Below are positions 1 through 8,498 of a stretch of 64,000 nt of DNA, in pieces (position 1 is the first letter of the stretch; every line of letters begins with the position of its first letter). The stretch lies in NCBI GenBank assembly GCA_963999645.1, contig CAXEUY010000005.1:48866-112865 (forward strand), given 5' to 3'. The position numbers and the translations under genes were made by a program. The notes under the pieces were generated by a model that had not been told where the DNA came from, made no database searches, and saw only the letters and a list, made by a program, of their open reading frames with translations. This stretch comes from MedAcidi-G1 sp002294285 (GTDB lineage Bacteria > Actinomycetota > Acidimicrobiia > Acidimicrobiales > MedAcidi-G1).

Positions 1-765
1 AATGGATGCTTTTAATAGAATTTCCTGATTTTTGATTTCTCCATGGGCAGCTACTGGCAAACTGCAACCAGATCCTATTTCAGCCAAAAATGCTCTTTCT
101 GCATCAATTACGTTTCTAACTTCTTGATCTTCAATTCTCTTCAATATTTGAATTGTCTGAAGATCTCCTTCACGGCATTCTAAAGCTAAAGCCCCTTGCC
201 CTACTTGTGGCAAAAGTATTGAAGTTTCTAATGTGTCTAAGTTTTCTGGGAATATATCTAGTCGATCCAAAGCAGCTTTGGCCACCACAACGGCATCTAC
301 ATTATTTACGTGCGACAATCTTGTCTCTATGTTGCCACGTAGTTCTTGGAATTTTAGATCTGGTCTCAAATGAGATAGATGTGACCTTCTTCGGATCGAA
401 CCAGTAGCAATTAGAGCTCCTTCAGGAAGTTCATTCCAATGGCAACCCACGAGAGCATCCCTTGGATCAACTCGCTCAGGTATCGATGCAAGTATCAATC
501 CAGGATTTGTTTTAGCTGGTAAATCTTTCGCAGAATGAACCGCCATTTCGGCATCACCAGAAAGGACAGCAGCTTGAACATCAGTTACAAAAATCCCCTG
601 ACCACCGAGTTTTTCTATGGAAGATTTTTGATCCCGGTCTCCTGCGGTACTAACAATTACTGTTTCGAACTCTGCTTCAGGTTCAATCTCTGAAAGTAAT
701 TCAATCACACGTTGTGTCTGTCTTAAAGCTAATCTGCTTCCTCGAGTTGCAATACGCAAAGACAA
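1..765 (-). CDS. hemC: Hydroxymethylbilane synthase (porphobilinogen deaminase), 3' end cut by window edge
   Basis: Joins four porphobilinogen units into hydroxymethylbilane in tetrapyrrole synthesis (cytoplasm). The translation opens LSLRIATRGSRLALRQTQ, the standard N-terminus of the family, and continues with AVHSAKDLPA and ATGSIRRRSHL, the conserved substrate-binding Lys/Arg segments. The open frame runs without a stop to base 1, so the C-terminal part, which normally carries the cofactor Cys, lies outside. The likely start is TTG at 765, with a second TTG at 759; there is no in-frame ATG, and a stop lies just upstream. It follows hemA by 14 bases on the same strand, giving the hemA-hemC order usual in Actinobacteria. 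Confidence 0.93.
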   Translation of the reverse strand, partial: MSLRIATRGSRLALRQTQRVIELLSEIEPEAEFETVIVSTAGDRDQKSSIEKLGGQGIFVTDVQAAVLSGDAEMAVHSAKDLPAKTNPGLILASIPERVDPRDALVGCHWNELPEGALIATGSIRRRSHLSHLRPDLKFQELRGNIETRLSHVNNVDAVVVAKAALDRLDIFPENLDTLETSILLPQVGQGALALECREGDLQTIQILKRIEDQEVRNVIDAERAFLAEIGSGCSLPVAAHGEIKNQEILLKASI

Positions 766-779
766 TTCTACTTGTTCTT

Positions 780-2039
780 TTATAAGTCAAAAAGATCTTG
801 GAGTGCTTCTGCTAGACGTTCACCTTTTGGTGTTCCAGCCGCATCCTTGAGCCGTATCGTCGGTTCGTGAATTAACTTGTTGGCAATAGAAGACGACAGA
901 ATCTCCACAGCTTTCAGTTGTTCAGTTGTCAATTCGGGAAAACGCCTACGAAGTTTCTGAAGTTCCTCGTCTCGTATTTCTTCTGCTCTGGCATGTAGCT
1001 CTGTAACAATTGGGGCAACAGATCTTGCTGAAAAGAAATTCGTAAATCGTTCTACTTCTTCCTGAACAATATCAATTACAGAAGACACTTCTTTCTCTCT
1101 TGCCCGCATACCCTTTTCGGCAAATTCTCTCAAATCATCCATATCCAGAAGTGTCACACCATCGAGTTCACCTGCAGCAGGATCTACATCACGGGGGACA
1201 GCTATATCTACTATTAACAGTTCTCTACCTTTTCTGCGGCGTGCTGCTTCATCGAGATCTCCGTATTCAAGAATTGCTGCAGTTGCGCCAGTAGAAGTTA
1301 GTAGTAAATCAACTTCTTCCAAATTTTGTGGCAATTCATCAAGCCTTACTGCCCTACCATTAAGCCTTTCAGCAGTTTCTACTGCACGATCCCATGTTCG
1401 ATTAGCGACTCGCAATTCTGCTATCCCACCATCATGTAAAGATCTTGCCATTCCTTCACCCATTTCTCCTGCACCCACAACTAAAACACGTTTACCGTTT
1501 AAACCATCTAAGTGTGTGTTCGCCATTGCAACTGCTGCTTGAGAAATAGAAGTTATATTCCGCGAGATTGAAGTCTCACTTCGTACTCTTTTGCCTACTT
1601 CCACAGAGTGCTTGAAAAGTGAATTCAATACCGTGCCAACCGAACGTTCTTCAATTGCCATTTCCCATGCTGACCGGACCTGACCCAAAATCTCATGTTC
1701 TCCGATTACGGCAGAATCAATACCCGAGGAAACTTTGAACAAATGCTCAATCGCCTCCGATCCAAAAAGACCTATCAAATGGTCAGAAAAGTCTTCCGGA
1801 GCTACATGTGAAATTTCGGAAAGAAAATTGCGTATGTCCTGATAAGCCCCATGAAATTTTTCTGCGTATGCATAAACTTCAATACGATTACAGGTTGAAA
1901 GAATAACTGATTCGCTTATGTTGTCTCGTGAGGAAAGGTCTGCCAAAGCTTTAGGCAATTTTGCCTCTGGCACTGTCATTTTCTCAAAAAGATCAAGAGG
2001 GAAAGTGCGGTGGTTAAGACCAACGACAATTACCGACAC
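780..2039 (-). CDS. hemA: Glutamyl-tRNA reductase
   Basis: Reduces glutamyl-tRNA to glutamate-1-semialdehyde, the committed step of C5-pathway tetrapyrrole synthesis. At 419 residues it has the normal length. Visible are the N-terminal catalytic domain with Cys50 in STCNRIEVYA, the S/H-rich segment GEHEILGQVR, the NADPH-binding GAGEMGEGMA around residue 190, and a C-terminal helical dimerisation domain. It starts at GTG 2039, supported by an AGGAG eight bases upstream. It lies between rex and hemC. In Streptomyces the redox repressor Rex heads a rex-hemACD operon, so control by NADH/NAD+ is a reasonable inference; I did not identify a Rex operator. Confidence 0.96.
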   Translation of the reverse strand: MSVIVVGLNHRTFPLDLFEKMTVPEAKLPKALADLSSRDNISESVILSTCNRIEVYAYAEKFHGAYQDIRNFLSEISHVAPEDFSDHLIGLFGSEAIEHLFKVSSGIDSAVIGEHEILGQVRSAWEMAIEERSVGTVLNSLFKHSVEVGKRVRSETSISRNITSISQAAVAMANTHLDGLNGKRVLVVGAGEMGEGMARSLHDGGIAELRVANRTWDRAVETAERLNGRAVRLDELPQNLEEVDLLLTSTGATAAILEYGDLDEAARRRKGRELLIVDIAVPRDVDPAAGELDGVTLLDMDDLREFAEKGMRAREKEVSSVIDIVQEEVERFTNFFSARSVAPIVTELHARAEEIRDEELQKLRRRFPELTTEQLKAVEILSSSIANKLIHEPTIRLKDAAGTPKGERLAEALQDLFDL

Positions 2040-2047
2040 TAATTCAT

Positions 2048-2052
2048 CTCCT
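2048..2052 (-). promoter_or_regulatory. Ribosome-binding site that fixes the hemA GTG start
   Basis: AGGAG on the minus strand lies eight bases before GTG 2039. hemA has no ATG near its family-conserved N-terminus (VIVVGLNHRT), so this site decides the start. Confidence 0.6.
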
Positions 2053-2169
2053 AAGCTGGGTTTCTACAAATTACCTAAACGGAACTTGCTAAATGATTTT
2101 TCCTTAAATCGGAGTATATTGCCAACCTTTTGTAATGAATATTTTTTGGTAATTAGTCACCTTTTAATA

Positions 2170-2805
2170 TCAATCAATTTTTCTAAGTTGATCGTAGTAA
2201 CCCAAAATCTGTAATTCAGTTGCTAAATCAACTCTCCTCAATTCAACTTCCGCGGAAACATCAACAACTGCTGGAGCAAAATTAAGTATCGATTTAATTC
2301 CAGCTTTCACTAAACAATCAATTACCTCCTGAGCTGCCGTTGCTGGTGTTGCTACTATCCCCAGCACCGCAGCCGTTTCAGAAACAAGTTCATCTAGTCC
2401 ATCCAGATTTTTTACTTTTAAACCATTTATATTTTTACCTACAACATCCGGATCTGTATCTACAAGTCCCACAATTGGAAAACCGCTAACCTTAAAACCT
2501 TCATATTGGCTTAATGCTCGTCCTAAGTTTCCAATACCTACTAAAATCGCAGGCCGTGCTTGGCTTCCTCCCAAAACAACGCCAATCTCATTTATTAAAC
2601 GCTCAATGTCATATCCCACTCCGCGAGTTCCGTATGAACCCAAATAAGAAAGATCTTTTCTAACTTTTGCTTCATTACTTCCAGAAATTTCTGCTAGTTC
2701 TCTTGAAGAAATTGTCTTGATACCTGAATCACTTAATTCAACTAGTGCACGCTGATAAACGGTAAGTCTAGATAGTGCCGCTTCAGGTAAATTTAAATTC
2801 GACAC
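2170..2805 (-). CDS. rex: Redox-sensing transcriptional repressor Rex
   Basis: DNA-binding repressor that senses the NADH/NAD+ ratio. At 211 residues it has the family length. Residues 1-80 form a winged helix (SRLTVYQRALVEL; SSRELAEISG; VRKDLSYLGSYGTRGVGY, a strongly conserved Rex signature), followed by a Rossmann domain with GIGNLGRALSQY and a C-terminal swapped helix. It starts at ATG 2805. hemA follows 130 bases downstream on the same strand, as in the Streptomyces rex-hem operon. The 80 bases upstream hold no gene and may carry its promoter. Confidence 0.96.
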   Translation of the reverse strand: MSNLNLPEAALSRLTVYQRALVELSDSGIKTISSRELAEISGSNEAKVRKDLSYLGSYGTRGVGYDIERLINEIGVVLGGSQARPAILVGIGNLGRALSQYEGFKVSGFPIVGLVDTDPDVVGKNINGLKVKNLDGLDELVSETAAVLGIVATPATAAQEVIDCLVKAGIKSILNFAPAVVDVSAEVELRRVDLATELQILGYYDQLRKID

Positions 2806-2885
2806 ATTCTAATTAGATAACAACTGAGTTTATAAAGCAAATAATGCAGTTAAATGAATCAGTTAGAGCGAGTCATAATTTTCAT

Positions 2886-2975
2886 CTAGTCAACAAGAAA
2901 AACGAACTGTATCAATGCTGCTCCCAAAATAACAAGCAGCAGCAAACCCATCACAATCGTCGTTCCAAAGCGCAT
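2886..2975 (-). CDS. 29-residue single-pass membrane peptide
   Basis: The reading frame begins MRFGTTIVMG, continues as an uninterrupted hydrophobic stretch (LLLLVILGAALIQFVFLV) and ends in Asp. The start ATG overlaps the stop of the preceding adenosyltransferase gene by one base (TAATG), a translational-coupling arrangement. The Arg before and Asp after a roughly 20-residue hydrophobic helix fit a one-helix membrane protein. I do not recognise a named family. It sits between the SAM hydroxide adenosyltransferase and rex. The coupling and the clean composition argue for a real gene; the size alone leaves doubt. Confidence 0.6.
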   Translation of the reverse strand: MRFGTTIVMGLLLLVILGAALIQFVFLVD

Positions 2976-3865
2976 TAACTTTCACCTTCGCTTTTTTCAT
3001 CAAGTTTTTTTAGAGCTACTGGTACGGATTGGGAAGGTGAATTCTCCGTGAAAGAAATTACTACCTGATCACCTGTCCTAAGTTTCATTTCTTCTGCTGC
3101 TGAGCCCCTACCTATAACAAGTGCAACTAGCCCATAAGAATCGACAGTTAACCCAAGTTCGCCCGCAGATAGATCTTCAAAAGTTTCTACTCTTTTAGCC
3201 ATTCTTGTCTGCCCTGCAATTTTTATTTCAAAATGGTTGGTATCAGCTTCTCCTACCTCAAGCTCGTTTGGGTCTAGATTTATTTGTGCATTACCGTACT
3301 GATCTATCCACAAAACTTCAGTATGAATCCCATCAGGCTCATTAGAAACAATTGGAATAAGACCGGGCATCAATGTTGAAACGTCTATCTCTTCACCTAG
3401 TTCTAACAGGTCTACTCCAGCAGCAATATGTGCCGCAGCTGGACCAAAGATGTCACGACCTGCAAAAGTAGGACCTGGAGCAGGTAATTGATATTTAGTT
3501 TCTGTAAGCGAAACTGCTCTGTCCGCGCCTCCAACTAAGGCAACTGTAGGTGCAAGCAGTCCGTTGTCAGGACCTACAAGAACTGACTCACCTCCACCGA
3601 CCTCAACCGCAATCGCTCTGCGTTGTGTCCCTACACCCGGATCAACAACAGCCAAAACAACACCAGGTGACAAGTATTGGGAACTACGTGCCAAAGCAAG
3701 CCCCCCAGAACGTATGTCATAATGCGGGATCCCGTGAGTTATATCTATTACCTTGACAAAAGGAGCTATGGAATGAATTACTGAATGAACTACTCCTACA
3801 AACTCATCAGAAATTCCAAAGTCTGACAAAAATGAGATGGTCTCGTATTTTTTATTTTTAGTCAT
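2975..3865 (-). CDS. SAM hydroxide adenosyltransferase (DUF62 family)
   Basis: The family hydrolyses S-adenosylmethionine to adenosine and methionine and is related to the fluorinase/chlorinase enzymes. The N-terminal motifs ISFLSDFGISDEFVG and VIDITHGIPHYDI, the centre VVDPGVGTQRRAI and GPDNGLL, and FAGRDIFGPAAAHIA are all diagnostic. The C-terminal barrel domain follows (WIDQYGNAQINLD). About 296 residues, a normal length. ATG 3865 overlaps the proC stop by one base and is preferred over TTG 3868. It is translationally coupled to proC and, at its own end, to the 29-residue membrane peptide. The physiological role of the family is unsettled. Confidence 0.9.
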   Translation of the reverse strand: MTKNKKYETISFLSDFGISDEFVGVVHSVIHSIAPFVKVIDITHGIPHYDIRSGGLALARSSQYLSPGVVLAVVDPGVGTQRRAIAVEVGGGESVLVGPDNGLLAPTVALVGGADRAVSLTETKYQLPAPGPTFAGRDIFGPAAAHIAAGVDLLELGEEIDVSTLMPGLIPIVSNEPDGIHTEVLWIDQYGNAQINLDPNELEVGEADTNHFEIKIAGQTRMAKRVETFEDLSAGELGLTVDSYGLVALVIGRGSAAEEMKLRTGDQVVISFTENSPSQSVPVALKKLDEKSEGES

Positions 3866-4656
3866 CAATCACCAAGTTGCAAAGAACGTTCAGTAGCTGC
3901 AGAAACTGCCGCACGGATAATCTCTCGAAAACTGCCATTTTCGAAAACTTCAATAGCAGCGGCAGTGGTACCTCCTTTAGAAGTAACTTTTTGCCTTAAA
4001 ATCTCAGCCGGATCTTCAGACTCAAATAAAAGTGCAGCTGCTCCATAAAGAGTTTGTTTTACAAGGGACTCTGATTCCTCTTTCGATAAGCCAACCTCAC
4101 ATCCTGCATCAATTAGTGCCTCAGCTAGAAAAAACAAATAAGCAGGTCCGGAACCTGACAGACCTGTAACTGCATCTAATTGACTTTCTTCTACAACCGC
4201 AGCAGAACCAACAGCGGAAAGTATCTCAACTGCCCATATAAGATCCTCATCATTAGCAGTCGAACCTGAGGCTACACCTGCTGCACCCTGCCCTATTAGA
4301 GCAGGTGTGTTAGGCATCGAACGGATAACTTTTACGTTTTCACCCAAAATTTTCTCCATAGAAGAAATTTTTATTCCTGCTGCTATAGATAAAACTCTGG
4401 GTGGTCTTAGATCGGCTAGAACTTCTAAAACTTCCTTAACTTTGTCAGGTTTTACTGCAATCAAAGAATCTAAATTCGATAGTGGTGCTTCCGAAATCGA
4501 AATGCCTGGAAGTGTTTCAGCCAAATATTTTCTTCGTTCAACTACTGGTTCGACAAGATGCATCTCATCTTCCGATGCCCATTCTTTCGTAAGTAACCCA
4601 CGTGCCAAAGCTTCACCCATGTTGCCACCGCCGATTATTTGTAAACGAAAAGTCAT
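3865..4656 (-). CDS. proC: Pyrroline-5-carboxylate reductase
   Basis: NAD(P)H-dependent last step of proline synthesis. The Rossmann motif IIGGGNMGEALARGL is at residues 7-21, VIRSMPNTPALIGQGA in the middle, and the family signature (LDAVTGLSGSGPAY, later VTSKGGTTAAAI) at the C-terminus. At 263 residues it has the usual length. It starts at ATG 4656, 26 bases after the MFS stop. In Mycobacterium proC also lies in the mshA-to-hemA neighbourhood, so the position fits vertical inheritance. Confidence 0.96.
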   Translation of the reverse strand: MTFRLQIIGGGNMGEALARGLLTKEWASEDEMHLVEPVVERRKYLAETLPGISISEAPLSNLDSLIAVKPDKVKEVLEVLADLRPPRVLSIAAGIKISSMEKILGENVKVIRSMPNTPALIGQGAAGVASGSTANDEDLIWAVEILSAVGSAAVVEESQLDAVTGLSGSGPAYLFFLAEALIDAGCEVGLSKEESESLVKQTLYGAAALLFESEDPAEILRQKVTSKGGTTAAAIEVFENGSFREIIRAAVSAATERSLQLGD

Positions 4657-4682
4657 CCGTTTAACCTATCAGTTTGCCTGTC

Positions 4683-5861
4683 TTATGAAGAAATAATAAG
4701 TGTTCGTGTGATGCTAGCTAAACCTGAAATAAGTATCATTCCCAAACCTCCCAAAATTAGAACCCATGAAGTAGAAAGTCCCCACAAAGCAAGTGAAATA
4801 GCCACTGGTCCCAATGTTTGTCCTAAACGACCGGCTCCAGTCCATATAGCTAACAGTGCCCCACGAAATTGATCGGGAGCGTTCTCTGCTATTAAATCCT
4901 GAAGAGTTGGGATCATTAAACCTTCTGAAAAACCATACGCAATTGTCCCAATTACTAATACGGGTAATGAGCCGAAGCCCATTAAAAGAAATGAAATACC
5001 CCATATCAGTAGAGACGCATAGATGATTATTCCGCCTTGCACTCTCTTTCTCACTCTCGCAACTGTTAAAGCTGCCAAAGCAGCCAAAATAGCTGGTGTG
5101 GAGGCAATTAAACCTCTTTCAGTGGGTGATAACCCGTACTCCCGATCAAGGTGAACAGGTAACAAAGATAGCAACAATCCGAAAATTGACATGAATACAA
5201 TTGTTCCTATTACAAGGTTCGTAGCAATTGCAGGTTTACGAACCTCTGCAAAAGCACCTGATATCTGTTCTCGTACAGACACTTTTAGACCTGGCTGATG
5301 ATCTTCAAGTTTTCTCGAAATAAAGAAAGCAACAATCAAAGGCAAGAAGAAAGTTAGAAAATTCCAACGCCAACCTATTAGATCTGTTATTCCCCCTCCT
5401 GCTACAGGATAAATAGCAACCGAAATTGTAATTGCAGCAGCATTTTGTCCTATAAGTCGTGCCCTTTCTAAGCTTCCCCAATTATCACTTATTATGACTA
5501 CGACTAAATTGATTAATCCAGCACTACCTAATCCTTGGAAAATTCTTAGAATTAAAAACCAAGACAACGATGGGCTTAAACCCACTAAAAGACCAAAAAC
5601 ACCATAAATGATAAGACATGGGATTAGAACTTTCTTACGCCCGAATCGATCTGCAAGAAAACCTATAAATGGCGCTACAACTACCCCTGGAATTGAACCA
5701 GCAGCAATCAATAGACCTGCAAGGTTCTCTGATTCGCCAAAAGTTCTCAGAATTTCAGGAGTAGAACTCACAAAAATTGAATTGTGTAAAAGGCCCACTG
5801 CAGTAACAGAAAACACTAGGACTTTCGATGGAAGCGATATTGCTCCTAGGTTGGAATTCAC
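4683..5861 (-). CDS. MFS transporter
   Basis: Major facilitator superfamily carrier of 392 residues, about 12 predicted membrane helices. It carries the loop 2-3 motif GFLADRFGRKKVLI and a second-half counterpart (PTLQDLIAENAPDQFRGALLAIW) typical of drug/metabolite exporters. The start GTG 5861 overlaps the ybjN stop by four bases (GTGA), so the two are probably co-translated. The substrate cannot be told. Another MFS gene at 11931-13148 belongs to a different subfamily. Confidence 0.88.
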   Translation of the reverse strand: MNSNLGAISLPSKVLVFSVTAVGLLHNSIFVSSTPEILRTFGESENLAGLLIAAGSIPGVVVAPFIGFLADRFGRKKVLIPCLIIYGVFGLLVGLSPSLSWFLILRIFQGLGSAGLINLVVVIISDNWGSLERARLIGQNAAAITISVAIYPVAGGGITDLIGWRWNFLTFFLPLIVAFFISRKLEDHQPGLKVSVREQISGAFAEVRKPAIATNLVIGTIVFMSIFGLLLSLLPVHLDREYGLSPTERGLIASTPAILAALAALTVARVRKRVQGGIIIYASLLIWGISFLLMGFGSLPVLVIGTIAYGFSEGLMIPTLQDLIAENAPDQFRGALLAIWTGAGRLGQTLGPVAISLALWGLSTSWVLILGGLGMILISGLASITRTLIISS

Positions 5862-6361
5862 TTGTCTTCTTTATTTAGTGCATCAAATTTGGAAGCAAAA
5901 CCGATTTTCAGAAGAGATTTGAAATTTTGTTCTACTGTTACCCATAGAGTGCCAAGAATACGATCAAGTTCGGTTTCATCTACGGTACTGGCTGGTATAG
6001 CTCCTGTTATAAAAATTGCATCTTCTTCTCCTATACAAAATGCTGCACCAACAAGTTTTCTATTTCTGTATAGAAGGTTTTCAAGAAAAAGTTCCTTGTT
6101 CTCTTCGGGCGCAGGCATGACGTAGGTTTCATAATGCAACATTCTTTGTCTCAACATAAAACGTAGAGTAAATATGTCTTTTTCTTCTCCTAGGACTCTA
6201 ATAAACCAGCGAAATTCACCTGCTGGCTCATCGGAGTCTCTTTCAAAACCTGCTAATAAAGGATTTTCTCTTAAAGAGGAACTAAGCCATCCCTCGATTT
6301 TACTTTCAAGAGACTTAAGTTCAGTTTCTGTTAATAGCCGAGAGACTTCACCTTCTGGCAC
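5858..6361 (-). CDS. YbjN-domain protein
   Basis: A 167-residue YbjN-family protein (a fold shared with type III secretion chaperones; function unknown). Family-like segments are FRWFIRVLGEEKDIFTLRF, LHYETYVMPAPEENKELF and FCIGEEDAIFITGAIPAS. It starts at GTG 6361, four bases after the mshA stop. In Mycobacterium a YbjN gene (Rv0487) directly follows mshA (Rv0486), so this neighbourhood is conserved. Confidence 0.85.
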   Translation of the reverse strand: MPEGEVSRLLTETELKSLESKIEGWLSSSLRENPLLAGFERDSDEPAGEFRWFIRVLGEEKDIFTLRFMLRQRMLHYETYVMPAPEENKELFLENLLYRNRKLVGAAFCIGEEDAIFITGAIPASTVDETELDRILGTLWVTVEQNFKSLLKIGFASKFDALNKEDK

Positions 6362-6365
6362 TGCA

Positions 6366-7583
6366 CTATGCGCAATCGACCAAAGATCGGGATTGTAAAT
6401 CCAAACATATTCTCCTAAGTCGTGCAGCTGTAACAGACCAAGTGAAAGATCTGGATTTCTTTATTGCTTCGACAGACATGCTTTCTGCTTTATTAGAATC
6501 ATCAATAATTTTTGAGACATAAGATGCGTAAGACAAAGGATCACGATCATCAATTAGATATCCGGATAAATCATGTTCGATGATTGTCTGCAACCCACCA
6601 ACTGAAGAAGCCACAACTGGAACACCAGTAGCTGATGCTTCTAACGCCACAAGACCAAATGATTCAGACTTGCTCGGCATTATCACTACATCAGCAGCCT
6701 GATACCAATTAACTAATTTTTCATGCTTCTGAGGTTCAATGAACGTAACCCTCTGGGTTAAACCTAATTCGTCTACCATCTGTCGAATGCGTTTTTCCTC
6801 TCTTGGGCCTTCTGGGCCACTGGAACCACCAACTAAAACTAGGTGGGCATCTTCATGACTTAATTCAGACAAAGTTAAAACTGCTAAATCTGCTCCCTTT
6901 AAAGGTTGGATACGACCAACAAAAAGAAGTATCGGGTCTGCACTTAAATTAAGTTGAGCACGTGCCTCTTTTTTTGATGAAGGTTTGAAAATCGAATGGT
7001 CTACACCCGGTGGAACAATTTCTATGCGCGAAGGATCTGCATCATATTTAGTAATGAGTTGTTCCATCTCGAAAGAACTGTTTGACAAAATCACATCTGA
7101 GCAACCAATAACTTCACTCTCGATTTTTGAGCGATATTCATATTCAAAGTTTTCATCAACTGATATTCCTTTAACTCTCGCAAGAGTATGAAAAGTAGTT
7201 AAGAGAGGCAAACGAAGGCTGTGTTTCAACCCATGAGCTGCTGCACCCGAAAGCCAATAATTTGCAAACAAGGCATCATGGTGATCTTCATTAACTAAAA
7301 AATCTTCTACACCATTCTTAAATTCGTCAACTACTGAAAATAAATCTTCTTTTCTGAGAGAAGAACTTCCAGCTTCGATTTGGACAACTTTTATTCCTTT
7401 TCCAATTGTTGTTACCGTCGGTGTTCTACTGTCAATTCTCCTTGTAAAAATAGTTGAACTTATACCAGCTTCTTCAAGTGCGATGGAAGCTTCACGCACA
7501 TATACGTTCATGCCTCCCCCATCACCAATACCTGGTTGGGCTAAAGGGGATGTGTGCATCGACAAGACAGCTAATTTTTGCAC
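6366..7583 (-). CDS. mshA: MshA-like glycosyltransferase (family GT4), probable mycothiol biosynthesis
   Basis: MshA transfers N-acetylglucosamine to inositol-3-phosphate in the first step of mycothiol synthesis. The N-terminus MHTSPLAQPG with GDGGGMNVYVRE is close to the MshA signature. The centre has PPGVDHSIF and FVGRIQPLKGAD; the C-terminal nucleotide-binding half has MPSKSESFGLVALEASA. 405 residues, near the family norm. It starts at GTG 7583, six bases after a perfect AGGAGG. Gene order (mshA, ybjN, and phosphoglycerate-mutase family nearby) matches Mycobacterium. A general sucrose/phosphatidylinositol-type GT4 enzyme cannot be excluded; other msh genes are not in the window. Confidence 0.83.
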   Translation of the reverse strand: MQKLAVLSMHTSPLAQPGIGDGGGMNVYVREASIALEEAGISSTIFTRRIDSRTPTVTTIGKGIKVVQIEAGSSSLRKEDLFSVVDEFKNGVEDFLVNEDHHDALFANYWLSGAAAHGLKHSLRLPLLTTFHTLARVKGISVDENFEYEYRSKIESEVIGCSDVILSNSSFEMEQLITKYDADPSRIEIVPPGVDHSIFKPSSKKEARAQLNLSADPILLFVGRIQPLKGADLAVLTLSELSHEDAHLVLVGGSSGPEGPREEKRIRQMVDELGLTQRVTFIEPQKHEKLVNWYQAADVVIMPSKSESFGLVALEASATGVPVVASSVGGLQTIIEHDLSGYLIDDRDPLSYASYVSKIIDDSNKAESMSVEAIKKSRSFTWSVTAARLRRICLDLQSRSLVDCA

Positions 7584-7585
7584 AA

Positions 7586-7822
7586 TTATCCTCCTGATAC
7601 AGGTGGTAATAATGCAATCTCGTCTTCGTCATTAACACGTGTATCTATTTCAGTTGGATTGCCGTTTAACCAGATACGACAATTTTTTGCCATGTCTTTG
7701 AACTCAGCTCCGAATTGTGTCGAAGCTTCTTCTACCACATCAGAAACGGTCTCTCCTGGCAAGATAACTGAACCCGTTCCAGCAATTTGCTTTACTGATG
7801 CAAAAAGACGAAGAGTTGGCAT
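7586..7822 (-). CDS. MoaD/ThiS-family sulfur-carrier protein
   Basis: A 78-residue ubiquitin-fold sulfur carrier. It has the beta-grasp opening MPTLRLFASVKQIAG, the central INDEDEIALLPPV-type strand (here VNDEDEIALLPPVSGG) and the C-terminal Gly-Gly that becomes a thiocarboxylate. The pattern is closer to MoaD (molybdopterin synthase small subunit) than ThiS. It is the first gene of the minus-strand run and lies two bases before mshA; its last two codons form part of the mshA Shine-Dalgarno sequence. No moaE is seen nearby, so it may serve another sulfur-transfer pathway. Confidence 0.85.
   Translation of the reverse strand: MPTLRLFASVKQIAGTGSVILPGETVSDVVEEASTQFGAEFKDMAKNCRIWLNGNPTEIDTRVNDEDEIALLPPVSGG
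7590..7595 (-). promoter_or_regulatory. Shine-Dalgarno of mshA built into the moaD-like Gly-Gly codons
   Basis: AGGAGG on the minus strand is formed by the codons TCA-GGA-GGA that encode Ser-Gly-Gly at the end of the MoaD-like protein. It lies six bases from GTG 7583 of mshA, ideal spacing for initiation. Confidence 0.75.
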
Positions 7823-7886
7823 AAAACCAGTCTACGGAAATTATTCACCGAGTCCGAATAGAACTTTAAATAGATACCGTCAACTT

Positions 7887-8477
7887 GTGCCTAAGTTGTT
7901 AATTGTCCGTCATGGCCAGTCAGAATGGAATGCCCTCGGCCGTTGGCAAGGACAGGCTGACCCTCCTTTAACTGATTTGGGTGCAAATCAAGCAAAAATG
8001 GCTACAAAGAAACTAGGTTTGTTTGATTTGATTGTGTCTTCACCTCTCGAAAGGGCAAAAAATACTGCATCCATAATTTCAGAAACAATGGGAGTTGGTC
8101 CTGTGCGAACCGAGAAGGGCCTAATGGAGAGAGATGCGGGCCCTTGGCAAGGTCTAACACGTTTAGAGATAGAAAACGGTTGGCCAGGGTTTTTAGAATC
8201 TGGAGAACGTCCTGAAGGTTACGAACCCAACCCAGATCTTCTTTCAAGAGTTTTTGAGTCTTTGAGTAAAATTTCTGAAAGTTCAAAATCTTCGGATTCA
8301 ATTCTTGTTGTTTCACATGCTGGAATTGTCCATGCATTGGAAAATTTCTACAATCAACCTTCTCAAAGAGTTCCTAACCTTGGTGGTCGTTGGTTCCAGT
8401 TTGATGTAGGTAATGAATTAATAATCGGCAAAAGAGTGGCTTTAATTGAGGATGCAGCCATACCGGATCTTTTGTAA
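7887..8477 (+). CDS. Histidine phosphatase (phosphoglycerate mutase family)
   Basis: A 196-residue branch-1 histidine phosphatase. The catalytic motif LIVRHGQSEWNALGRWQG opens the protein; the conserved Arg (SSPLERAKNTA), Glu (LMERDAGPWQGL) and second His (VVSHAGIVHAL) follow. GTG 7887 is chosen because it places the RHG motif at residue 8, as in relatives; the reading frame is open further upstream but that part overlaps moaD antisense and has no family similarity. Divergent from moaD. Whether it is a true mutase or a phosphatase (PhoE/GpmB type) cannot be told; it is shorter than dPGM enzymes, which favours a phosphatase. Confidence 0.88.
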   Translation: MPKLLIVRHGQSEWNALGRWQGQADPPLTDLGANQAKMATKKLGLFDLIVSSPLERAKNTASIISETMGVGPVRTEKGLMERDAGPWQGLTRLEIENGWPGFLESGERPEGYEPNPDLLSRVFESLSKISESSKSSDSILVVSHAGIVHALENFYNQPSQRVPNLGGRWFQFDVGNELIIGKRVALIEDAAIPDLL

Positions 8478-8498
8478 ATAGTCGTTTAAATTTAGAAA

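Noticed and set aside
4714..5004. Minus-strand second frame in the MFS gene
   Set aside because: Entirely inside the MFS coding region in another frame, with unconvincing composition.
7578..7886. N-terminal extension of the histidine phosphatase upstream of GTG 7887
   Set aside because: It lies antisense to moaD and lacks family similarity; the RHG motif is placed normally if translation begins at 7887.
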